From NCBI GenBank assembly GCA_945929965.1, contig CAMEOT010000004.1, positions 1-64,000 on the forward strand: a stretch of 64,000 bases of DNA. Reading direction: 5' to 3'. Position 1 is the first letter of the stretch. Every line of letters starts with the position of its first letter. Source of the stretch: an uncultured Lachnospiraceae bacterium (GTDB taxonomy: Bacteria > Bacillota > Clostridia > Lachnospirales > Lachnospiraceae). Below, piece after piece: positions 55,449 to 63,915 of this stretch. The notes under the pieces were generated by a model. The model did no database searches and was not told where the DNA came from. It saw nothing but the letters and a program-made list of their open reading frames with translations. The position numbers and the translations under genes were made by a program.

Positions 55449-56774
55449 TTAGTTTTCCATCAGCCAGAAATATGCACTGTACGCAGGCAGAAGACTGCCG
55501 CCGCCAAAGTCATGTTTCTCTCCGGTGATCAGATCTACCGCCGTTCCGCAGCCGGCATCAAAATGTGCCATGAAGTCCTCTCCGTCTGCATTGATAGCCA
55601 CCAGTACTCTCTCATGCTCCGACTTTCTCTCGAAAATACACTGCTTATTGGTCAACAGTACCGAACGAAAGGCTCCGTAATTCAGTGCCTCGGAATGCTT
55701 CTTGGCCTCTGCCAGTCTGCTGATCCAGTCGCACAGACCGTTCCACTCCGGATTGTCAAAGCAGGGACGCAGTGCAGGGTCACCATCTTCTTTTCTGGCT
55801 TTGAAGCCCCATTCGCTTCCATAGTAGACACAGGGAATCCCCGGCATGCCGAATGCCATGGCATAGATCAGCGGCAGATGCTTCTCATTACTCAAAATAC
55901 TTGCCACTCGGGTCACATCGTGGTTATCCACGAAGGACAACAGGTGCTTTCCCTTATATAGTGTCCAGTTCTCCGGTCCGAACTGGCGCAGCAGGGAATG
56001 CACGATCTCGAACATGTTCATGCTGTTGAAGCTGCTGTAAAGTCCCTTATAGCACTCGTAGTTCGTCGCGGAATGTAACATCTGATCATTCATCAGGCGG
56101 TTATAATCTCCGTGAAGCATCTCCCCTAATAAGAAGAAATCCTGCTTGTAGGCACCTGTCACTTCCCGCAGTCTTCTGACAAAGTTCTCATCCAGGCTAT
56201 ACGCCACATCCAGGCGCAGACCGTCAATGCCAAACTCATCGATCCAGCCCTTCACGCTGTCTAACAGGTAATTCACTACCTCAGGGTTCTGCAGGTTCAG
56301 CTTCACCAGATCAAAGCAGCCTTCCCAGCCCTCATACCACAGTCCGTCGTTATAGTTGGAATTGCCGCCGAAATCGATGCGGTAGAACCAGTTCACATAG
56401 GGAGAGTTCTCCCGGTTTTTAATCACATCCTGAAACTGTGCAAAGCCTCTGCCCACATGATTGAACACACCGTCTAACACAACCCGGATTCCTGCCGCAT
56501 GCAGTGCATCGCAGACTTCCTTAAAATCCTCATTGGTTCCCAGCCTCACATCGATCTTCCGATAATCCCTGGTATTGTAACCATGGGTATCCGATTCAAA
56601 TACAGGAGAGAAATAAACGGCATTCACTCCCAGCTTCTGCATATGGGGGATCCACTCCTCCACACGTTTGATCTCATGTCTCTGTATTCCATCATTTTCA
56701 AAAGGAACTCCACAGAATCCCATAGGATAGATCTGATAAAAAACACTTTCATAAGCCCACATATTAGTCCCCAT
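55449..56774 (-). CDS. GH13 alpha-amylase family glucosidase
   Basis: A 441-residue cytosolic enzyme with a TIM barrel. Conserved region II GLRLDVAYS contains the nucleophile Asp, FFLLGEMLHGDY the acid/base Glu, and LLSFVDNHDVTR the third Asp. DGVFNHVG is region I. It acts on maltodextrins or similar alpha-glucans. The ATG at 56774 has AAAGGA immediately before it; the ATG at 56762 four codons later, with GGGG at 6 nt, may be the real start. Ahead of the lipid glycosyltransferase gene. Confidence 0.92.
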   Translation of the reverse strand: MGTNMWAYESVFYQIYPMGFCGVPFENDGIQRHEIKRVEEWIPHMQKLGVNAVYFSPVFESDTHGYNTRDYRKIDVRLGTNEDFKEVCDALHAAGIRVVLDGVFNHVGRGFAQFQDVIKNRENSPYVNWFYRIDFGGNSNYNDGLWYEGWEGCFDLVKLNLQNPEVVNYLLDSVKGWIDEFGIDGLRLDVAYSLDENFVRRLREVTGAYKQDFFLLGEMLHGDYNRLMNDQMLHSATNYECYKGLYSSFNSMNMFEIVHSLLRQFGPENWTLYKGKHLLSFVDNHDVTRVASILSNEKHLPLIYAMAFGMPGIPCVYYGSEWGFKARKEDGDPALRPCFDNPEWNGLCDWISRLAEAKKHSEALNYGAFRSVLLTNKQCIFERKSEHERVLVAINADGEDFMAHFDAGCGTAVDLITGEKHDFGGGSLLPAYSAYFWLMEN

Positions 56775-56830
56775 TCCTTTCTGCCTTAATTTCAGGTTGC
56801 CTTAATTTCATACTTTGTACTCATAATATT

Positions 56831-56953
56831 ATGATGCCAGGGTCAAAAGGTCTAAGCCCACATGAGCTTGCTCATAGGTGGGTGAAAGACCTTAGGCCCC
56901 GCCCCGATATGAGCATAAAAGTGGGATGCTGGGGCTTTTGCCCCCGACATCAT
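56831..56953. repeat. Dispersed intergenic repeat, copy B (complete)
   Basis: A 123-bp element whose ends are inverted repeats: ATGATGCCAGGGTCAAAAG (56831-56849) against 56935-56953, 16 of 19 matching. It contains the ATGAGCTTGCTCAT hairpin. Its left 50 bp match copy A at 13714 at 45 positions. It lies upstream of the GH13 gene. Confidence 0.8.
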
Positions 56954-56989
56954 ATTATCATTGACTGGTTCAGTACTGCTTGTATTTAT

Positions 56990-57128
56990 TTATCCACATC
57001 AATTCTTTTGCTATTATACACCATTTTTGATCCATCTGTCGTTTTTTTTGTAAAAAAGCTCAAATAATCCACAAAATCCACCGAGTTATCCACATATACA
57101 CACGTGTCATATGTGGTTATGTGGATTG
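56990..57128. promoter_or_regulatory. Cluster of DnaA boxes
   Basis: Two perfect boxes TTATCCACA (56990-56998 and 57086-57094), one single-mismatch box TAATCCACA (57065-57073), and weaker forms AAATCCACC (57075-57083), TGTGGTTAT (57112-57120) and TGTGGATTG (57120-57128) lie within 139 bp of AT-rich DNA. No dnaA or dnaN gene is nearby. Confidence 0.6.
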
Positions 57129-57164
57129 TCATGTTGTATATCAATTCTGTTATCATATCGAATG

Positions 57165-59786
57165 TCATCGTTGCTGCCACAACCAGGCGTCCCAAAATCG
57201 CTCCACCTTTTTAGCCACCGTATCCACTGTCACAGGCACTACCTGTTCCCACTCCCTGGGGAACATTCTACGATAAGAATACTGCCTGAAACGCTCATCC
57301 AGCAGGACGATAATTCCCACATCTTCAGAGGTCCTTATCACCCGGCCCGCTGCCTGCAGTACTTTATTCATTCCGGGATACCGGTAGGAATAGTCAAAGC
57401 CATTTTCCCCATTGTCATCAAAATAGTCCTTGAGGATTTCCCGTTCACAGCCTACCTGTGGCAGTCCGGTTCCTACTACGATCACACCGATGAGGCTGTC
57501 CTTTTTCAGGTCGATCCCCTCTCCGAAGATACCTCCCAGCACGCAGAACCCGATCAGCGTCTGTTCCTCTTCCTCCTCGATCTCCATGCCGATAAGACTC
57601 TGCAGGTCGCAGTCTTCATTGCCCCGGAAGCGGTTCAGAAAGTATTCTCTCTCCTCTTCGTTCATGGATTCCTGCTGTACCAGGCATTCCTCTTCTTCTG
57701 TCATAAAATATTGCCCGTAGATCTCATAAATCTGATCCATGAAGGAATAGGACGGGAAAAATACCATGTAATTGCCGTGCCGGTTCTTCACGACTTCATG
57801 AATATAGCGGGCAATATTGTAGTACTCCTCCCGGGATCTGCGGGTGAACTTGCTGGTCACATCCCCGGCGATCAATATGGTGCGCTTCTCGGGATCGAAC
57901 ACCGAGTGAGCGTATACTTCATAGTCTTCCTTCTCTCCCCCCAACAGATTCTTGTAATATTGGATCGGCAGAAACGTGGCGGAAAACAGGATCGTACTGC
58001 GTCCCCTGAGCATGCATTCCTTCAGATTTTCTCTGGGATTGACGCAGAACAGCTTCAGTTCAAAGCTGCCGTCCTCACACGTTCTCGTATATTTGACGTA
58101 GTTTTCATCGATCCTCTCGTAAATATCCAGAAAATGACTGAGCTTGAAGTAGAAGTCCAGCAGATTCTCCCTCACTTCCAGACTGACCTTCTCCTGCTCC
58201 TCCAGATAATCGCTGATGATGCCGTGAAGTCTGGTCAGAGGCTGCACCAGCATGTCAATATCCTCCACCAGCCGGTATCCGTCGCAGTCCCGTTTCATGG
58301 ACAACAGCTGCGCATTGCACTTTTCCAGCAACTGGCATATCCTCTCCGCATAGCCTTCCCGCACAAAGGTACTCTTTCCGTCAGACTTTTTTCCCTTATG
58401 TCCTTTGATATAGATAGAGTCCGTACCGTCCATTTCCACGAAGGTATGCTCTTGTGGCAGTTGTTTTGACATATCTGTCATTTCTAATGTCATTTGCCCG
58501 GAAATCTCGTCTTTATCGCGCTTTTTAAGTGCTGCCTCCTCCATTTCCGACATGATTGTCTGTTTTATCTCCCGCTTCAGTTCCAGCAGGTCTTCCTTCC
58601 GCAGCGGCGCGCTGTACATCTCTCTGCCGCGCTCTAAGAGGTTATGTGCCTCATCGATCAGAAATACATAGTCCCCCTGGCTGCCATCTCCGAAGAACCG
58701 CTTCAGATAAACATGGGGATCAAAGAGGTAATTATAGTCTCCGATGATGCCATCCGCGAACAGGCTTAAGTCCAGTCCGAATTCAAAGGGACACACCTGA
58801 TATTTCAGGGCATATTCTTCTATATTATTTCTCGTAAAGCTCTCTTCGTGAGTCAGCAGATCATAGAGGGCATCATTGATCCGGTCAAAATGTCCCTTGG
58901 CATAGGGGCACTGCTCCGGATTACATTCGGTATGTTCCTGAAAACAGATCTTCTCCTTCGCCGTCAGGATAATGCTCTTGAATCGCAGTCCCTTTTCCCG
59001 AAGCAATGCGAAAGTATCCTCCGCCACTGTCCGGGTGATAGTCTTCGCCGTAAGGTAGAACAGCCTGTCCCCCATATCTTTCCCCATGGCTTTTACCGTG
59101 GGAAAGATGGTAGAGATGGTCTTGCCTACTCCCGTGGGAGCTTCAATGAATAATTTTCTCTTATGGTAGATGGTCTGATATACATAACTGACCAGCTCTT
59201 TCTGTCCATCCCGATAGTCAAAAGGGAATTGCAGTCCGGCAATGGACTGTTGTCTAAGTTCCCTCCACCGCCAGGTATAATCCGCCCATTTGCGGTAATC
59301 ACGGATCAACTGCTGAAACCATGCCTCCAGCTTGGCAAATTCATAATCTTCATAAAAATAGCGGATATCTTCTGTCTCTATATTACAATAAGTCAGGCGT
59401 ACGCGGATATAAGGCAGTTCCTTCTGCAGACTATACATATAAGCATAGCATTTTGCCTGGGCAATGTGCAGGGGTAACGGTGCCTTCAGCTTCGCCAGAT
59501 CTCTGTAAGTTCCCTTGATCTCGTCGATGGTGGTCTCTCCGTTCTGTTCAATGATACCGTCCGCCCGTCCCTCCACGATGATGACATAGTTCTCCGTGGG
59601 ATGGGTGTATTTCAGCGCTACTTCCGCCTGATACTCCGATCCCATGCGGCGTTGGATCATACGGTGGATCCGGCTGCCCTCCTGCATTGCATTCTCGGGT
59701 GATCCCTGTCTCCTGTCATCGATGTCGCCACTGCGCAGAATGAATTCCACAAGATTCCTTACCGATGTTCTGACTTCTCCTGCCAT
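57165..59786 (-). CDS. XPD/DinG-type helicase fused to a PD-(D/E)XK nuclease domain
   Basis: An 873-residue protein. The N-terminal 200 residues hold a Cas4/RecB-like nuclease motif: GRADGI with a following DEIKG (catalytic Asp and ExK). The helicase starts at PFDYRDGQKELV, with Walker A APTGVGKT, four cysteines in CFQEHTECNPEQC and preceding region for an iron-sulphur cluster, DEAH in IDEAHNLLERG, and late motif VIRTSEDVG. It should unwind DNA 5'-to-3' and perhaps cut it. No CRISPR or partner genes are nearby, so a DNA-repair role is more likely than defence. Confidence 0.9.
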   Translation of the reverse strand: MAGEVRTSVRNLVEFILRSGDIDDRRQGSPENAMQEGSRIHRMIQRRMGSEYQAEVALKYTHPTENYVIIVEGRADGIIEQNGETTIDEIKGTYRDLAKLKAPLPLHIAQAKCYAYMYSLQKELPYIRVRLTYCNIETEDIRYFYEDYEFAKLEAWFQQLIRDYRKWADYTWRWRELRQQSIAGLQFPFDYRDGQKELVSYVYQTIYHKRKLFIEAPTGVGKTISTIFPTVKAMGKDMGDRLFYLTAKTITRTVAEDTFALLREKGLRFKSIILTAKEKICFQEHTECNPEQCPYAKGHFDRINDALYDLLTHEESFTRNNIEEYALKYQVCPFEFGLDLSLFADGIIGDYNYLFDPHVYLKRFFGDGSQGDYVFLIDEAHNLLERGREMYSAPLRKEDLLELKREIKQTIMSEMEEAALKKRDKDEISGQMTLEMTDMSKQLPQEHTFVEMDGTDSIYIKGHKGKKSDGKSTFVREGYAERICQLLEKCNAQLLSMKRDCDGYRLVEDIDMLVQPLTRLHGIISDYLEEQEKVSLEVRENLLDFYFKLSHFLDIYERIDENYVKYTRTCEDGSFELKLFCVNPRENLKECMLRGRSTILFSATFLPIQYYKNLLGGEKEDYEVYAHSVFDPEKRTILIAGDVTSKFTRRSREEYYNIARYIHEVVKNRHGNYMVFFPSYSFMDQIYEIYGQYFMTEEEECLVQQESMNEEEREYFLNRFRGNEDCDLQSLIGMEIEEEEEQTLIGFCVLGGIFGEGIDLKKDSLIGVIVVGTGLPQVGCEREILKDYFDDNGENGFDYSYRYPGMNKVLQAAGRVIRTSEDVGIIVLLDERFRQYSYRRMFPREWEQVVPVTVDTVAKKVERFWDAWLWQQR

Positions 59787-59877
59787 GCGGCTTCACCTCC
59801 CTTGACAAATTCCTATCATAACCGCATGCCTGCGGCTTGTCTCATGCGGCACACTCTCACAAGCCCGGTATGCGAAA

Positions 59878-59917
59878 ACTCCCCAGGTAAATAGTACTCT
59901 ATCTTACCTGGGGAGTC
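59878..59917 (-). terminator. Terminator of the HPr-like gene
   Basis: ACTCCCCAGGTAA pairs with TTACCTGGGGAGT; TTTTC follows on the minus strand. It lies 29 bp beyond the HPr-like gene. Confidence 0.75.
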
Positions 59918-59945
59918 AAATCACATTCTGTTATCACAAGATGTT

Positions 59946-60170
59946 TTAGCACGCAATCGCATACTGTCTCAACAGCTCTTCAAATTTATCATTGTAGCCG
60001 TCATAAGATACAGACAGTGGCTTTGTGAAATCCAATCCATACACTCCAAGGAATGACTTGGCATCGACTACGTATCTGTTATAGCATATATCAATATCAA
60101 AATCACACTTTGAAGCTACATCAACAAAATGCTTCACGTCTTCAGGTGTCAAACGGATCGTCTTTAACAT
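59946..60170 (-). CDS. HPr-like protein lacking the active histidine (Crh-like)
   Basis: A 74-residue protein with the HPr fold pattern. The stretch NRYVVDAKSFLGVYGLDF contains the regulatory serine (Ser39, equal to Ser46 of HPr). The N-terminal GLHARPA loop with phosphorylated His15 is absent; the aligned place is LTPEDV. Crh of Bacillus also lacks His15 but keeps Ser46 and acts only in CcpA-dependent control. GGAAGGAAC precedes the ATG, and the gene has its own promoter and terminator. Confidence 0.75.
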   Translation of the reverse strand: MLKTIRLTPEDVKHFVDVASKCDFDIDICYNRYVVDAKSFLGVYGLDFTKPLSVSYDGYNDKFEELLRQYAIAC

Positions 60171-60256
60171 TTCTTGTTCCTTCCTTTCAATAGTAAGTTC
60201 GATCGTAAGTTAAAAAATACACCGGGTACTTTCCCCTCATATCTGAAATCATTACT

Positions 60257-60284
60257 ATTATAGCCAACCATCCCCAAATGTAAA
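60257..60284 (-). promoter_or_regulatory. Promoter of the HPr-like gene
   Basis: On the minus strand TTTACA (60279-60284) and a perfect TATAAT (60257-60262) are 16 bp apart, about 85 bp before the HPr-like ATG. Confidence 0.7.
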
Positions 60285-60438
60285 GCGGTTTTTTTCTTCC
60301 AAAAAACGCTCATTTTAGGCATTTTTACCACTCTTTTATCATTTTGACAACAGTTTGTCTCCATCCGGAAAACCTTTTCGGCGATTTGTATATTTGTTAC
60401 TTTATCACGATAAAATCCAAATCTCAATTTGGCGAAAT

Positions 60439-61206
60439 CTATCGAAATTCCACCATATATTCTTGGAACCTGAGGGGGAGCATATTTCGTTGTAATTCTC
60501 TGCTTTCCCGCTCTTTTATAGCTATTGTATGACAGAAGGAGCGGAAAAGTTCCCGGTAATGCAGCTCCGCCGTGGACATCTTCTCCGTCTTAGACTGTAC
60601 TCTCTCCCAGGCATCCTTCCCCTGCAACGTATACCATGGTCTCCCGGCCGGATGTACCCCGAACAGGTATCGACCCGCATCGAACAGCAGAAAATCTTCC
60701 ATAGGAAAACGGTCGGCGAAATGTACCATTAAAAACGTCAGGATATTGTTCTTCGGTGCGATCTTCGAGTAGAGGATCGTATTCTCCAGTTCCTCAAACC
60801 GGACGAATCCCTTCAGATGATGATATTCATTCCCGGCTGCCCTTGCCAGGCCGAAGGTCTGGTTCACATAAGTGTCTGCAAGGGCATCCATAAGATGCCC
60901 CGCCGCGCACTTTTCAGTCAGTCCCTTCGCAATGGTCCGGTATACCGCCTGTGCCTTCTCCGGCTTCGGCGATGCCAGCGCCAGACACAAGGTCTCATAA
61001 TCCGATTCCCCGAATCTGCGCTTTAACGTACGTATCACCTTGATCGTCTTCTCCGGATCCGGCACCACCTCCACCGACTCCGAGAACAGCAGGTTCTCCT
61101 CGATGGTGGTGACCATAGTATCCCGGACAGGTGAATGATCCTCGTAGGTATTGTAAATGGCAGTGAATATCCCTTCTAAGGAATCCTCGCAATGATATAT
61201 CTTCAT
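60439..61206 (-). CDS. TIGR03915-like DNA metabolism protein
   Basis: A 255-residue protein beginning with the recognisable KIYHCEDSLEGIFTAIYNTY. It has HLKGFVRFEEL in the middle and FADRFPMEDFLLFDAGRYLF and YRELFRSFCHTIAIKERE toward the end, the pattern of a uracil-DNA-glycosylase-like family called TIGR03915 that travels with TIGR03916 radical-SAM proteins. Function unproven, DNA repair suspected. It lies 90 bp downstream of the radical-SAM gene and is probably in the same transcript. Confidence 0.88.
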   Translation of the reverse strand: MKIYHCEDSLEGIFTAIYNTYEDHSPVRDTMVTTIEENLLFSESVEVVPDPEKTIKVIRTLKRRFGESDYETLCLALASPKPEKAQAVYRTIAKGLTEKCAAGHLMDALADTYVNQTFGLARAAGNEYHHLKGFVRFEELENTILYSKIAPKNNILTFLMVHFADRFPMEDFLLFDAGRYLFGVHPAGRPWYTLQGKDAWERVQSKTEKMSTAELHYRELFRSFCHTIAIKERESRELQRNMLPLRFQEYMVEFR

Positions 61207-61296
61207 ATAATAAGCTTTTACCTCCCGCTGCTTCTGTTCTCCTATCCGTTTGCGTTTACAAATCTGACATTCCGCAATTTAAACTTTTCCTGACAA

Positions 61297-62649
61297 TTAC
61301 AGCTCCCCCACCGCCGCAGGCAGCACTTCCTCCTGTCGTACCCCGTTCGGGAACATCCCGTCATCAAATAACGTCATCTGCCGGTAACTCATACCGTCGC
61401 TTCCGAACCGGATCCGGTCCTTCGGATCCGTCAGATTCCGCACGATATAATCCTCCTCTAGCTTCGTGCGATACATCATCCTGCCGCTGCAGGTAATAAA
61501 ATACACTGCCCGCTTTAATACCACTCCTAATTTCTTCAGATCCTGAAAGGTCAGCTTTGTACTCCTCCTGGCAGCAAGAATCCGCCTGGCACTCTTCACA
61601 CCGATCCCCGGCACCCGCAGCAAGTCCCCGTAGGGAGATCTGTTAATCTCCACCGGGAAGCATTCCAGATGCCGCACTGCCCAGTCCTCCTTGGGATCTA
61701 ACATGACATTAAAATACGGTCTTCTCTCATCCAACAGTTCCTCTGCCCGAAATCCATAAAACCGAAGCAGCCAGTCCGCCTGGTACAGACGGTGTTCCCT
61801 CAGAAGCGGCGGTCCTCCCGGAAGCGCCGGCAGGCTTTTGTCCTCGTTGACTTTTACGAACGCGGAATAGAAGACTCTCTTTAACTCAAACTTCTGATAC
61901 AGGCTCTCCGCTACATTTAAAATCTGATAATCCGTCTCCGGCGTCGCACCAATGATCATCTGTGTAGACTGTCCACCGGATACAAAGTGGGGACTCTTAC
62001 GGTACAGGATCAGTTCCTCCTTATTTGCATGAATGCCGTTCTGAATCTGCCGCATGGGGGTCAGAATATTCTTCCGGTGCTTATTCGGTGCCAGTGTCCG
62101 AAGCCCCTCCGCTGTAGGGAGTTCCAAATTCACGCTCATACGATCTGCCAGATATCCCATCCGCTGCACCAGCTCCGGATCTGCCCCGGGAATCGCCTTC
62201 ACATGGACGTAGCCGTTAAAGTGGTAGTGATTCCGCAGCAGCCAAATAGTCCGGTATAATAATTCCATGGTAAACGTGGGGTCCTGTACAATGCCGGAGC
62301 TTAAGAACAGTCCCTCGATATAATTCCGTCGGTAGAACTCCATGGTCAGCGTGCAGATCTCCTCCGGTGTGAAAGTGGCTCTGGGGACATCGTTGGACTT
62401 CCGGTTCAGGCAATATTTGCAATCGAAGATACATTCATTGGTCATCAATATCTTAAGTAAAGAAATGCATCTGCCGTCAGAAGAAAAACTGTGACAGATC
62501 CCTGCCTTCGCACAGTTCCCCATGTGCTTCCCGTCTCCCTTACGTTCCACGCCGCTGGACGTGCAGGCTACATCAAAACGAGCGGCATCCGTCAGGATCT
62601 CCAGCTTCTGCATGATGGATAATTCTCCATTTTGTATAATATATTCCAA
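61297..62649 (-). CDS. Radical SAM protein, putative DNA modification/repair (TIGR03916-like)
   Basis: A 450-residue radical-SAM enzyme. The cluster-binding CxxxCxxC lies in NECIFDCKYCLNRKSND. TIGR03916 features are the N-terminal DVACTSSGVERKG and the C-terminal helix-hairpin-helix LLRVPGIGVKSARRILAARR, which suggests DNA binding. It resembles enzymes that repair lesions by radical chemistry. The TTG at 62649 follows AAAGGCGGTGAT, nearly identical to the ideal ribosome site; an ATG at 62613 is weaker. Two SOS-like boxes lie upstream at 62686-62727. Confidence 0.9.
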   Translation of the reverse strand: MEYIIQNGELSIMQKLEILTDAARFDVACTSSGVERKGDGKHMGNCAKAGICHSFSSDGRCISLLKILMTNECIFDCKYCLNRKSNDVPRATFTPEEICTLTMEFYRRNYIEGLFLSSGIVQDPTFTMELLYRTIWLLRNHYHFNGYVHVKAIPGADPELVQRMGYLADRMSVNLELPTAEGLRTLAPNKHRKNILTPMRQIQNGIHANKEELILYRKSPHFVSGGQSTQMIIGATPETDYQILNVAESLYQKFELKRVFYSAFVKVNEDKSLPALPGGPPLLREHRLYQADWLLRFYGFRAEELLDERRPYFNVMLDPKEDWAVRHLECFPVEINRSPYGDLLRVPGIGVKSARRILAARRSTKLTFQDLKKLGVVLKRAVYFITCSGRMMYRTKLEEDYIVRNLTDPKDRIRFGSDGMSYRQMTLFDDGMFPNGVRQEEVLPAAVGEL

Positions 62650-62685
62650 GTTATCACCGCCTTTTACCGAAAATTTCCAAAACTA

Positions 62686-62727
62686 GAACATCTGTTCTGT
62701 TATGTATCTAAATTAGCACATATGTTC
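62686..62727. promoter_or_regulatory. Tandem LexA (SOS) box-like operators
   Basis: GAACATCTGTTC (62686-62697) is a perfect GAAC-N4-GTTC palindrome, and GCACATATGTTC (62716-62727) differs from it by one base in the half-sites. They are 30 bp apart, three helical turns. On the minus strand the second overlaps a candidate promoter TTGCAA-N17-TAATTT driving the radical-SAM gene. Confidence 0.7.
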
Positions 62728-62846
62728 GATTTTTGCAAGTGGTTATTTTTTCCGAAAAAAAGCTTGCAAAATCACGCATTTCGCAGTTAAATAATATAGG
62801 AGTATTTTGTATCACAAGCCGCCAGGCGGCAGAATGAGAGGTCAGT

Positions 62847-63857
62847 ATGTCAGATATTGTCATACCTAAAAATTATAAGTCTCAGCTGAACCTGTACGAA
62901 ACACAGGTTGCCATCAAGACAGTGAAGGACTTTTTCCAGGGATTGTTAGCAGAGCGCCTGCACCTGTTGCGCGTATCTGCTCCTTTATTTGTGGATCCCA
63001 CATCCGGACTGAACGATAACTTAAACGGTGTGGAGCGTCCTGTAAATTTCCATATTGCTGCACAGGGAGACCGTGAAGCAGAGATCGTACAGTCTCTGGC
63101 AAAATGGAAGCGCTATGCCCTGCAGAAGTATGGTTTTAAGCCCGGTGAGGGTCTCTACACCGACATGAGTGCCATCCGCCAGGATGAAGAAACCGACAAC
63201 ATCCACTCCATCTATGTAGACCAGTGGGACTGGGAGAAGATCATCACCAAGGATGAGCGGAATCTGGAGACTCTGAAAGAGACCGTCCGCACCGTATACA
63301 AGGTTCTGCGCAAGACTGAGAAGTATATGTCCATCCATTATGACTACATTGAGGAGATCCTTCCTCATGACATCTTCTTCGTGACTACCAGTGAGCTGGA
63401 GGAAATGTTCCCTGATTATTCTCCGAAGGAACGCGAATACTACATTGCCAAGGCTAAGGGTGCTGTCTGCATCATGCAGATCGGTGAGACCTTAGAGAAT
63501 GGTAAGCCTCATGACGGTCGTGCCCCGGACTACGATGACTGGTCTCTGAATGCGGATATCGTGGTATATTATCCGGTTCTGGATATCGCTCTGGAGCTGT
63601 CCAGTATGGGTATCCGTGTAGACAAAAAGGCTCTGTTAGACCAGTTACAGAAGGCTGGCTGCCCCGAGCGTGCCGAGCTTCCTTATCACAAGGCAGTCAT
63701 TAACGGTGAGCTTCCTCTTACTATCGGCGGTGGTATCGGTCAGTCCCGTATCTGTATGTTCTTCTTAAGAAAAGCTCATATCGGCGAAGTACAGTGTTCT
63801 CTGTGGTCCGATGAGGTTATGGAGACTGCAGAAAAGAACGGCTTACAGTTGTTATAA
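62847..63857 (+). CDS. asnA: Aspartate--ammonia ligase
   Basis: A 336-residue enzyme related to class II aminoacyl-tRNA synthetases that makes asparagine from aspartate, ammonia and ATP. YETQVAIKTVKDFFQ, VERPVNFHI, LYTDMSAIRQDE, and ELPLTIGGGIGQSRICMFFL are the family motifs. Length is typical. GAGAGGTCAGT precedes the ATG. A TTGCAA-N17-TTAAAT promoter lies at about 62764-62792. Divergent from the repair operon. Confidence 0.97.
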   Translation: MSDIVIPKNYKSQLNLYETQVAIKTVKDFFQGLLAERLHLLRVSAPLFVDPTSGLNDNLNGVERPVNFHIAAQGDREAEIVQSLAKWKRYALQKYGFKPGEGLYTDMSAIRQDEETDNIHSIYVDQWDWEKIITKDERNLETLKETVRTVYKVLRKTEKYMSIHYDYIEEILPHDIFFVTTSELEEMFPDYSPKEREYYIAKAKGAVCIMQIGETLENGKPHDGRAPDYDDWSLNADIVVYYPVLDIALELSSMGIRVDKKALLDQLQKAGCPERAELPYHKAVINGELPLTIGGGIGQSRICMFFLRKAHIGEVQCSLWSDEVMETAEKNGLQLL

Positions 63858-63879
63858 GATCGTTTTATTTCCAAAGCAA

Positions 63880-63912
63880 ACTCCCCGGAAGAGAAAGTCT
63901 TTCGGGGAGTTA
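63880..63912 (+). terminator. Terminator of asnA
   Basis: ACTCCCCG and CGGGGAGT pair, followed by TATTTTATATTT, 22 bp beyond the stop. Confidence 0.8.
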
Positions 63913-63915
63913 TTT

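Noticed and set aside
56990..57128. Replication origin
   Set aside because: DnaA boxes are present, but dnaA, dnaN, recF and gyrB are absent, and genes around it do not resemble an origin region. Reported as a DnaA-box cluster only.
57111..58469. A 452-codon plus-strand open frame opposite the helicase gene
   Set aside because: The helicase has clear family motifs throughout. The antisense frame shows no motif and no ribosome site.
57165..59786. Part of a defence island or type IV CRISPR system
   Set aside because: No cas, restriction, toxin or other defence genes lie within several kilobases on either side.
60164..60427. An 87-codon minus-strand frame upstream of the HPr-like gene
   Set aside because: It covers the HPr-like promoter (60257-60284), has no good ribosome site and an unprotein-like composition.
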